Assembly (NCBI GenBank): GCA_028571685.1
Contig: CM053142.1
Coordinates: forward strand, 123,682,796-123,746,795
Source: Heterohyrax brucei
Taxonomy: Eukaryota; Chordata; Mammalia; Hyracoidea; Procaviidae
Direction of reading: 5' to 3'
Length of the DNA: 64,000 nt
Numbering within the stretch: the stretch's first letter is position 1; the number at the start of each line of letters is the position of its first letter. The position numbers were made by a program, and so were the translations under genes. Below are positions 21,227 to 30,200 of this stretch, in pieces. The notes beneath the pieces were generated by a model, which saw only the letters and a list, made by a program, of their open reading frames with translations, was not told the DNA's origin and searched no databases.

Positions 21227-21249
21227 GTGTGTGTGTGTGTGTGTGTGTA
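21226..21249 (+). repeat. (GT)n microsatellite at an RTE 3' end
   Basis: About eleven GT units follow the CAA-rich tail of the RTE element directly. Confidence 0.92.
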
Positions 21250-21477
21250 TTAAACGGAAGCTTTCAGAATTTCATGTTCTTCACCAATAAAACAAACAAA
21301 ACTCCTCTACATGTTTGGAATCTTTTCTGTACCCCTGAACTGGCATTTCCATCAAGAAATAGAGTACTCTTATTCAGGAAAAATCAGGTGTTACATGTGG
21401 TGGTGTAAATGGTGACTAAAGAAGTATGCATTTTTATACAAATATTTGAATCCAAATGTATATGATTAAATTCTAGG

Positions 21478-21760
21478 CCAAAAGAAAAAAAAAATTTATT
21501 ATGACTGGGTGAAAACGTACATTCCCATATGAATTTACATGCCCACCTATATGCAGCTTCCACTGCTCTCCCTGCCCGGTGACAGCACACTATTCCTCTC
21601 TGCTCCATACATGTCTCATCCTCCCAGCAGTCTCCTTTCCCCTCCTCTCCACCCACTCTCCTTCCTCCAGCCAGAGGTCAGCAGGATGATATCCTATAGA
21701 CGTATAGAACCATAAAGTGCATCCAATATACGGTCACTCTGCATCTTTTTTCAACTTTTT
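21478..21760 (-). mobile_element. L1 3' end, minus strand
   Basis: It is the reverse complement of the 3' block at about 720-1005: 'ctctgctccatacatgtctc', 'ccagccagaggtcagcagga', 'cgtatagaaccataaagtgc'. On the element strand it ends in AATAAA followed by a run of T, not A. Only about 280 bases are present. Confidence 0.9.
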
Positions 21761-22419
21761 CTCCATGTTTTCTTAGTAATCAGCTTTTAAGTTCCTTAGT
21801 AACTAAGGGTTTGTTGAGGAGAGGGTTTCACTGAAGTTGACAGCTAATGCAGTAGTCAGTTTAATTCAAGTAAATATATTTTCTATTTGTGTAAGATATT
21901 TAGTAAAGATTTTATGCCTTTTTTACCCTAGGAATAGTCTAAAGAATTCATTTCAGAATGAGAGCATAGCTGACATTTATAATATTTTTCCTAAGTTATT
22001 CGAGCATTTAATTTTAAAAATTGAATGAGATATTTATTCTGGGAGAATTTATACTAAAATACCTCACATACTTAGTTTTCAACATATCTTTACACCAAAG
22101 CAGCAATACATTTTTTGAACACTATTTACATAAAACACTACTTCTAGATCATTAACTTCCTGATAGACAGCCTAAGGCAAGGAAGTCTGAAGAGCTCAGA
22201 ACTCACAGAAGATCAATTAGAAGTAGAAAAACAAAACTAAAAGTGGATACCGTAAGGAATTCAGAAATTAATACTTATTTTACACAGAACTGTTGAATAA
22301 TACCTCCCTGTTTGGGTTAAGACAAGTTCATGTGAATAAGCTCTGATTTCACAGGTCTAATTATACATTACAGAATCACATTTATTTCTCAATAACAAAA
22401 TTAAGAGCTTGCAACAGTC
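21761..22419. other. Unique-looking AT-rich DNA
   Basis: I see no repeat family or coding signal. The open frame at 21837-22028 has no recognisable domain. Confidence 0.35.
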
Positions 22420-22862
22420 CCTCTGTTGTTATACCAGCAGACCTAGGCAGTTATTGAAATAGGCAGTCAGGAGTAATTCTATTTCTCTAGCTGCTTTTCT
22501 TAAAAGTCCTGGCTTTCCAGAGCTACCTGGCCACAGAAATCACACATTAACTTGAGAAGCCACCAAAATAAAACCTTTACAGCCTTGTCCTTAGGGTCAT
22601 CAAACACACAGAGGCACCAGCTGACCAGCACAGGAACCTCCGACCGGAGTTCCTGATGCATACTTCCTCATGGGAAGCCCCTCTTACCCACATTCTTTCT
22701 TCCCTCACACCTTGGGTTTCCCCTTACCTACCCAATATAAATCCTGAGCTCGGTGGAAGAAATCAGACAATCTTTGAGGACCTAAATTCTCCCTGCCCCT
22801 CACATGCCGGCTCATAATAAATCTCTTGGGCATCTACTTTACCTCTGTCTCGGTACTGGCTT
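22420..22862 (+). mobile_element. Gammaretrovirus-like (ERV class I) solo LTR fragment
   Basis: The 3' part looks like an LTR promoter and R region: a TATA-like tataaat at 22736-22742, 'gaggacctaaattctccctg', AATAAA at 22816-22821, and the pyrimidine-rich 'tttacctctgtctcggtac' near 22840-22860. The spacing from TATA box to poly(A) signal is about 80 bases, as in many retroviral LTRs. The 5' limit is uncertain, no internal viral genes are visible, and an AfroSINE follows at 22866. Confidence 0.55.
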
Positions 22863-22865
22863 TTA

Positions 22866-23024
22866 TAGCAGGTAGCCCTAGTGCTACAACTGCTAACCAA
22901 AAGATCAGCAGTTCATATCCATCAGGCATTCCTTGGAAATTCTATGGAGCGGTTCTACTCTGTTCTATAGGGAAGCTATGAGTCAAAATTTGCTCAACAG
23001 CAGTGGGCTGTATTTTTTGGTTTG
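22866..23024 (+). mobile_element. AfroSINE adjacent to an LTR
   Basis: The head 'gcaggtagccctagtgctac' is shortened. 'gatcagcagttcatatccat', 'gcggttctactctgttctat' and 'gctcaacagcagtgggctg' complete the element. Confidence 0.87.
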
Positions 23025-23621
23025 GGCCTAAGCTCATGTTTTACAGTAACATTATCAAGTGATATTGTAAGACCTGGTTTCATCTATTAGACGTGAATTT
23101 CTTGAATCTTGTACAATGGAGGTCCAAGATTTAAAAATTATAAAGAAAAATTTAATTTTATGAAGGTAGTAAAGAAACTTTTCTTTAGATTTGTGCTGAA
23201 TTGGAATTACTAAACTGTCAAACAGAGAAATTGAGGGCCAGTTGATTGGGGGGTTTTCTTTAAAAAGTAGTCACCGTAAAGAAATTCCTGACCAAAATTT
23301 ATCCTGCCAATGCATCTTCTTTAACCCCAGTGATGCAAATGTTTTCTTTTCCCTTCAAAGCTGGGCTTGCTAAATTTGAATGTGAAAGGACAGAGCTGAG
23401 TAGAGGGACAGAGCTGAGTAGAGGGACAGAGACCAGACTGTCATTTGATATCCGAGTGGTCTCAGTTAAAGAAAGATGGTGGGGTTCAGTCAGTCATGTT
23501 AAAATTACAGCAGGGCTGATCTTCTGTAATGCTGCCTCCTCTTTGTCAGCCTCATTGTACTTAGCTTCTCTGAGCCATTTGCTTTTTCTGAAATCAGAAT
23601 GATCTCCCTATATGCATGTAG
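23025..23621. other. Unique-looking DNA with a short tandem repeat
   Basis: No gene is supported. The 90-codon frame at 23330-23602 owes its TELSRG repeat to the 18-bp tandem at 23388-23431. Confidence 0.4.
23388..23431. repeat. 18-bp tandem repeat, 2.4 perfect copies
   Basis: The unit ggacagagctgagtagag occurs twice without a mismatch, followed by an eight-base partial third copy. Confidence 0.95.
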
Positions 23622-23757
23622 GAAACCCTGGTGGCATAGTGGTGAAGTGCTACGTCTGTGAATCAAGAGGTCAACAGTTCAAATCCACTGGGGTTCCTTG
23701 GAAACTCTATGGGGCAGTTCTCCTCTGACCTATAGTGTTGCACCTAACAACACTAAC
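23622..23757 (+). mobile_element. AfroSINE with RTE-type tail
   Basis: The head 'gaaaccctggtggcatagtg' and body 'aactctatggggcagttctc' are near consensus. The usual 'gagtcggaatcgactcgac' block is missing, and the end 'gcacctaacaacactaac' is the terminus seen on RTE LINEs. Confidence 0.88.
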
Positions 23758-24439
23758 ACATGCATACAGGAAAAGTGCTCAGAATAAACCATATATTCAA
23801 ATTTTGTTGAATTTTGGTTATTTTTAACAACTCTAAGGATATGCCAGACAAGATGCTAATGAAATATTCTTCACTTTCCACTCCAGACCAAATACTACAT
23901 ACTTCATTAATAGTAAATTTTTTTTCAGAAAATTTAAGCATCCAAGAATATATGCCCATTAAGCTAGTAAAGCAACATGTGATTAATACTCAAAACTATC
24001 TCAAATGTAACTCTTTGGGATTATTAAGTCCCAAGACAAAACCAACAACAGTTTCCACTAAAAACTGTCACATTTGTGGCACTACATTTAAAAATTATAT
24101 CGGAAAATTCCATTTTATTAAGTAAAGAAAGAAACATTCCTTTAAATATTTATGTAGCTTAATATTCCATTTCAAGATTTTTACTAATAGTTCATTGTTG
24201 AGACAGAGGAAAATAACTTACAGATGATTTCACTTAAGTAGCCCAAAACAATCAACTTTAGGTCATGTATAACTGGATGATTCAGTTGAACTCAACTTTA
24301 TGTCACGAATAACTGGACAATTCAGTTGAACTCAGGTATAAAAACAGCATAGGTATTCTGTGAAAGCAACATATCTTATTCTTTCTGGAAGGACCTTGTT
24401 AAGCATCTTTTGAGTCTGAAGACTTCCCGGGAAAAAACA
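23758..24439. other. Unique-looking AT-rich DNA with a 40-bp tandem repeat
   Basis: Open frames at 23814-24125 (plus) and 23753-23959 (minus) overlap and have no known domain. The 40-bp duplication lies at 24252-24331. Confidence 0.4.
24252..24331. repeat. 40-bp direct tandem duplication
   Basis: The segments 24252-24291 and 24292-24331 match at 35 of 40 positions by eye. Both begin tcaacttta and end ttcagttgaac. Confidence 0.92.
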
Positions 24440-24603
24440 AAAAACAAACCAAACCCATTGCTGTCATGCTGATTCTGACTCAGCAACCCTTCAGGACAAA
24501 GTAGAACTACCCCATAGAGTTTCCAAAGAGCATCTAGTAGATTCAAGCTGCTGACCTTCCAGTTAGTAGACACGGCACATAACCACTATACCACCAAGGT
24601 TTC
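24440..24603 (-). mobile_element. AfroSINE, minus strand
   Basis: The reversed tail 'cccattgctgtcatgctgat', the body 'aaagtagaactaccccatag' and the head 'ccactataccaccaaggttt' are all present. Confidence 0.9.
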
Positions 24604-24706
24604 TTCCGTGGAAAAGAGGAGAAATAAGAGAGGAGAAAAGGTCTTTACCTAGTTCTTTAGATCTTTGGAAACAAGCCCACCTTCTATCAATAAATCAGCT
24701 GCCATT

Positions 24707-25165
24707 TGTTGTGTTGTTCTTAGATGCTATTGAGTCAGTTCCAACCCATACAGACCCTATCCACAGAGGAAGAAAACATTGCCAAGTCTTACTATGCTCA
24801 CAATCATTTTTATGCTTAAGCCTACTTTTGCAGACACTGCGACAATCTATCTTGTTGAAGGTCTTCCTCTTCACTGACCTTCCACTCTACCAAGCATGAT
24901 GTCTGTCTACAGAAACTGATCCTTCCTGACAACATGTGCAAAGTGGGTGAGACCTGGCCTCTCTATCTTTGCTTCTGAAGAGCTCTCTGGTTGTACTTCT
25001 TCCAGAATAGATTCATTTGTTCTTTTGGCCGTCCATGGTACATTCAACATCCCCCTCCAACACTACATTTCAAAAGCATCAGTCTTTCTGCAGTCTTTAT
25101 TCACTGTCTGGCTTTTGCATGTACATGATGCTATTGAACATATGATGCCTTTCAGTTGACTATCA
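24707..25165 (-). mobile_element. RTE LINE 3' part, minus strand
   Basis: Read on the minus strand this is the last part of the RTE: the left end 'gttgttcttagatgctattg' is the reversed terminus, followed by 'gaaggtcttcctcttcactg', 'ctaccaagcatgatgtctgt' and 'ggttgtacttcttccagaa'. About 460 bases are present. Plus-strand open frames here are antisense. Confidence 0.88.
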
Positions 25166-25214
25166 TTCATGAAGAAGAGTGGAAAGAGTATTGAGGGAAA
25201 TTGTCAGGCTTTAC

Positions 25215-25335
25215 ACTTTTAGAAACTGAGGCTCAATTAGGTTAATCAACTTGAAGGTTACACAGTTAATACCTCAAACAGAAATAGAACTAGGACTCAA
25301 ACCTAAGTCTTCAGATTTTAAACCCTAGCCATGTA
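25215..25335 (+). mobile_element. L2-type ancient repeat fragment
   Basis: The run 'agaaactgaggctcaattag', 'gaaggttacacagttaatac', 'agaactaggactcaaaccta' matches the L2/MIR-type 3' sequence. Confidence 0.6.
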
Positions 25336-26050
25336 TCGCTGAAATTGGTTTGATCACTAAATGACCAGATATTTTTATTAACATCCAAGCTAACTGACTT
25401 CTGTTGGAAATTACTTTGAAATATTTAGGTAGAAAAGAAATAAAGTTGTATGCCTTGGCCAAAGGAAACTATTTTCCAATTTAGGAATAGTTCAAGCCCT
25501 TTAAGAACCACATTCAAAATGAAGTATTAAAGTTTAACATGTATACATATATATATGTATATATATATATATATATTAAAAGAGGGAGAACCCAGGTAAA
25601 GTCAAGCTGACTGTTTGAGTTTAGGAGACATAGCTAGGAGTCTGAGGTGACAAAAACAACCAGAGTTCACAACAGAGTAGATTACTGGAGAGGAGATGTT
25701 AAAAAAGAGAAAGTATAAGTATCCAGCATGAGTACTGGTCAAAAAACCTATTTGTGGAAGTCAAAGAAATACCAAAAAGATTAGCAAGAATAGTAAATAG
25801 AGATCACATAAGATAGAGAATAGTGTCTGAGCCAACAGCCAGATGGGAAATTCACAGGACGTTTTAGCAGAGCACTCTGAAGACATTGTCTCTGCAGTGG
25901 TGGATAAATGGTGCTCAAGTCCTCCCTTTTAAGGCCCTAACCTTAAAAGCAAGACCTAGAATGAATAAAACTGTTTCTAAGGTAGTTAACTGTGTCCCAA
26001 AACAAAGTTAAATCAGTTACTGTAATTGTGTTCCCTAAGTTCAAGAAACT
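25336..26050. other. Unique-looking DNA with an AT microsatellite
   Basis: A TA-rich repeat lies at about 25540-25577. Nothing coding is visible. Confidence 0.4.
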
Positions 26051-26655
26051 AGAGAATATACACTGCACACATTAAGTAGAGAAATAGAAGATAAAAAAGT
26101 CAATCTAAATCAAACTTCTAGAAATGAAAACTACAAAGTCTAAAGTGAGAACCACACTGGATAGAATTAAAGACAATTCAGACATTGAAAAAAGATTTGT
26201 GAACTTGGAAGCACAGCATTAGAAACTATGGAACAAAATACCAAAGAAAAAGACTTTAAAAGGCATCAGTAAGCTGTGGGCCCAAAATATGTGTGATTTG
26301 AGTTTTAGCAGAAAAGGAGAGAAGACAGAGGAAGGGAAATATACATTTGAAGAAAAATAAACAAACCTGTTAAAGACTACGAACTCACAGACCCCAAAAT
26401 TTCAACAAACATCAAGCCCAGGAAACATGAAGAAAACTACACCAAGGCATATGATAATCAGATTGCTCAAACCTAGAAATAAACAGGAAATTTTAAAAGC
26501 AGCCAAAGAAAAATAAGTTGTTAAATACAGAGGAAAAAGATGAGGATGGCAGCAGAGTCCTTATTGGAAACAATACAGCTAAGAAAACAGTGGAGTAAAA
26601 TCTTTCAAGGCTGAAGGAGAAACCTGTCAATCTAGAATTCTAAACCAGCGAAAAT
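26051..26655 (+). pseudogene. Old L1 (HAL1/L1M-like) ORF1 remnant
   Basis: The decayed ORF1 of an ancient L1 can be followed through 'gaagaaaactacaccaaggc', 'ttttaaaagcagccaaagaa', 'ggaaacaatacagctaagaa' and 'caatctagaattctaaacc', the order of the ORF1 RNA-binding and C-terminal domains. No frame is open for long. A younger L1 3' end interrupts at about 26656. Confidence 0.75.
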
Positions 26656-26856
26656 ATCTTCCAAAGAAATATGGAAGCTCCTGTCCAGAGGCAAGATGAG
26701 AGAGTGGAGGGGGACAAGAACTGACTGAATAGACACTGGAAAAACAGGGTGTGAAGGAGTGTGCTTACATGTGGTGGGGAGACAGCAACGTGTGTGCGAG
26801 TTTTTGTATGATAAATTAACTTGGATTGTAAATTTTCACTCAAAGCACAATAAAAT
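26656..26856 (+). mobile_element. Younger L1 3' end inserted in an old L1
   Basis: The segment 'agctcctgtccagaggcaag', 'gatgagagagtggaggggga', 'aaattttcactcaaagcaca' and 'ataaaat' is the end of the elephant-type 3'UTR. It is only about 200 bases long. Confidence 0.85.
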
Positions 26857-27718
26857 ACACTTTGGTAAAGTATGTAATAAGGAGATTTTCAGGCGTAAAA
26901 TAAATTAGGTGAAAGAATCCACTAGCAGTAGAGCCACACTACCAGGATGGGGCCATAGAAAAAGGATATGAAATGGAAATACACATCTATACAAAGGAAT
27001 TAAAGGCACTGTTAATGGTATTCAGGGTTTAAGTACATAGTATTTTGATAATTCACTGCTTAAATAAGTAAGGTCATGTAAGACTTATCAAATGTGTAGA
27101 CATAAAACATATGACACAAAGACTGCAAAGGAGAAATTGAAGTACTCTATTACAAGATTTTGATATTACACATTAAGAAGTAACACTTAAAAGTAAGCTG
27201 CGACAAATCAAAAATTCTCACTGTATACTCTATAATATCCATTATAATGGGAGAAAAAGAGAATTGTAGCTAATAAACAAACTAAAGAGACTGCTGAAGG
27301 AAACTTATTGCACTAAATACCTAAATCAAAAAAGAACAAGGATTTAAAATCACCGATCTCAGGTTTCATTCTAAGAAACTAAAAATTAAGGACCAGAGTG
27401 AAAATTTATAAGATAGAAAACCAATAGACAGTATCAATAAAGCCCAGAGCAGGTTCTTTGAGAAGTTCAAAAAATTATCCATGATAGGAGTGAGAGAAGT
27501 AGCATTCTTACAGATTCAACAGAAATTAAAAGAGAAATAACAAAAATGATCGAAAATTTTATACTCATTTCAACAACTTAGAAGAAATAGACATATTCCT
27601 TAAAAAATAAACTATCAAACCGCACTAAAGAAAAAAAATAATCTGCATAGCCAATATCTATTTAACAAACTAAATTTTTAGCCAACCTTTCTGGCTTCCA
27701 CAAGAACTCCAGGCCCAA

Positions 27719-28018
27719 ATGGCTTCATTGGTTAATTCTACAAAATATTTAAACAAGCAAAAAAAATATAACAATTATACAAAAAATCTTACAGAAAAGG
27801 AGAGAATACTTCTTTCTATGAGAACAAAATTCATCCTCTCTGTATTAATTCTACCCATCATTACTAGCAAACACATTAAAAGAAAACGACAGACCAACAT
27901 CCCTCCTGAATATAGATGTACGAATTTTAGACAAAATTTTATCAAATTCAATCAAATAACACATGAAAATGCCAATATAGTAACCAAGTGGTGCTTAACC
28001 CAGGAAAACAGGATTTAA
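27719..28018 (+). pseudogene. Old L1 ORF2 reverse-transcriptase fragment
   Basis: A 99-codon open stretch corresponds to the N-terminal side of the L1 reverse transcriptase, where the family reads 'GFTGEFYQTF' and later 'IPKPGKD..NYRPISL'. Here MASLVNSTKYLNKQKKYNNY is the decayed start. The catalytic YADD region is not in this frame. Confidence 0.65.
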
Positions 28019-29159
28019 AGGTTTAAAGATCAACAAATGTAATTTTCCACATTAGTAAGCTCCTTAGAAAAATCACATGATTAACTCAACAAACAGAAAA
28101 ATAATTTAGCAAAATTCATTCATTTATTATAAAAAGTTCTTAAGTTAGGAATAGAAGGAAACTTTCTCAATTTAATAAGCAACATGCATGAGAAAAACTA
28201 TAGCAAACATCAGATAATGCTCAGAGTCTAAACAAAATAAGTACGGCCACTGTAGCCGCATATACTCAACACTATATTGGGGGCGCTACCCAGTGTAACC
28301 AGGTAAGAAAAAGAAACAAAAAGCATCCAAATTGAAATGGAAAAAGTAAAAATGTCTTTATCTGCTAACAATATAATCATCTATGCAGGAAAGCATATGA
28401 TGAGTCTGCAAAAGAGCTACTAGAATTAAATAAAGATTGCAGTTGACTGATACAAGATCAATATACAAAAACTATATTCTATACACTAGCAATAAATAAT
28501 TATAAGTTGATTTTTTAATTCCACCTAAAATAGCATCCTGGAATATGAAATACTTTACAGATAAACCTGAGAAAAGATGTGCAAGACTTGTGCACTGAAA
28601 ATCACGAAACACTGCTGAGATAAATTAAGAAAGATCTAAGTCAATTGAGAGCTGTACTTGCTCATGAATCAGAATACTCAATATTATTAAAATATTAATT
28701 CCTTTCATAAGATCTTTAGATTCTTCACTATCCTAATTGACACCAAATGACCAGCAGGCTCTTTTGTAGAACTTTACAAGTTGCTTCTGAAATTACCATG
28801 GAAATGTAAAAGACCTAAAGTACTCAAGACAACTTTCAAAAAGAAAAACAAAGTTGGAGAACTAATACTTTCTGATTTCAAGACTTATTATGAAGGTACA
28901 GTTATCAAAACTGTGTCATATTGACAGCAAGAAGACAAATAAATCAGTGGATCAAAATAAAGAGTCCAGAAATTAAACCCATATATACATGGAAAACTAA
29001 ATTTTAACAAAAATGTCATGGCAATTCAGTAGAAAAAGGGCCATTTTTTTTCAACAAATGATAAGGAAAAAATAAGCTACACATATGCCAAATAAACACA
29101 TCCACAACAACAAAAAATGTGGATAACAAATATGCACGTTAAGAGAATTGTTATTACTC

Positions 29160-29316
29160 ATTCCCCTTGGCTGATGAGTCAATTGTGTCTCATAGCAACC
29201 CTATAGGATGGGGTACAACTGTCCCATAGAGTTTCCAAGGAGCACCTGGTGGATTTGAGCTGATGACCTTTTGGTTAGTCGCTATAGCACTTAACCGCCA
29301 TACCACCAGGTTTTCC
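29160..29316 (-). mobile_element. AfroSINE in an old L1
   Basis: Reversed tail 'gatgagtcaattgtgtctca', body 'ccatagagtttccaaggagc', head 'ccttttggttagtcgctata'. It splits the old L1 ORF2. Confidence 0.9.
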
Positions 29317-29548
29317 AATGACAATTCAATTAGCCATTAGGACCAATGTAAGTTAAAAATGCATTGAGATAACATTGCCTACCAATTAAAACCAAAAAGC
29401 ACAAATGGGTTCCAAAGCTATTTACCCAAAACCAAGCCAATTGCCATTGACTGGATGAGCTAAAATTAAAAAGACTCAGTAAACCAAGTTCTGGTGATAA
29501 CATGAAAAAAAATGGAAAAAATGGAAGTCTCATATGCTACTGGTAAAT

Positions 29549-29628
29549 CCACTGTCATCACGTTGACTTCAGCTCATAGTGGCCCTGTAGAATGGAGTAG
29601 AACTGCCCCACAGGATTTATACTGCTGG
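29549..29628 (-). mobile_element. AfroSINE fragment, minus strand
   Basis: Only the tail half is present: 'cactgtcatcacgttgactt' and 'tggagtagaactgccccaca'. A second SINE follows 11 bases downstream in the same orientation. Confidence 0.78.
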
Positions 29629-29638
29629 TCACATCATT

Positions 29639-29792
29639 GCATTTGTTGCTGTCAAGTCAATTTCAGCTCATACCTAACGTAAAGGACAGAGTAGAAATGC
29701 CTCATAGGATTTCCAAGGAGCAGCTGGTGAATTCAAACTGCCAGCATTTTCATTAACATCGATAGCTGTTAACCACTATACCACCAGGACTA
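29639..29792 (-). mobile_element. AfroSINE, minus strand
   Basis: Reversed tail 'gctgtcaagtcaatttcagc', body 'tttccaaggagcagctggtg', head 'aaccactataccaccaggac'. Confidence 0.88.
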
Positions 29793-30200
29793 CTACGTCT
29801 ATATAAAAACATAAATTAATACTAATAATGGCTTTAATTTTAATTGCCCAAAGCTGGAAACAACCCAAATGGCCATCAACAGGTAAACCCACAAACAAAT
29901 AATGGCATGATCACACAATACAACAGTAATCAGCAATAAAGGGGAATGTTACTGATACAAGCAACAACACGGACATGTTTCAAATAATCATGCTGAGTGA
30001 AAGAAACTAGGCCAAAACAAAGATAATATGATCATATATAAAATTATAGAAAATACAAGCCAACCTATAATTACAGAAAACAGATCAGTGGTTGTCTGAG
30101 GATGGGTGTTAGGGTTATCTGGGGAGAGGCCAAAAGACTGGATTTAAAAAAAAAAAAAATCAATCATGAAATAAGACTTGAAAGAGTTATTACTGTTAAA

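Larger units (their letters stand above)
26857..30200 (+). mobile_element. Old L1 (L1M-type) ORF2 and 3'UTR, interrupted by SINEs
   Basis: Decayed ORF2 blocks are readable in order: 'aaagcccagagcaggttctt' (RT N-terminal side), 'tggcttcattggttaattct', 'aaaacgacagaccaacatcc', 'cagttgactgatacaagatc', and 'ataaatcagtggatcaaaat'. After SINEs at 29160 and 29549-29792 the ancient 3'UTR follows: 'caacccaaatggccatcaac', 'atgctgagtgaaagaaacta', 'cagatcagtggttgtctgag'. Together with 26051-26655 this is a roughly 4 kb old L1. Confidence 0.8.

Noticed and set aside
28240-28300. Short GC-rich run ('attgggggcgctacccagtg') as a possible promoter or insulator
   Set aside because: It is a 20-base run in a decayed L1 ORF2 without any other promoter signal.
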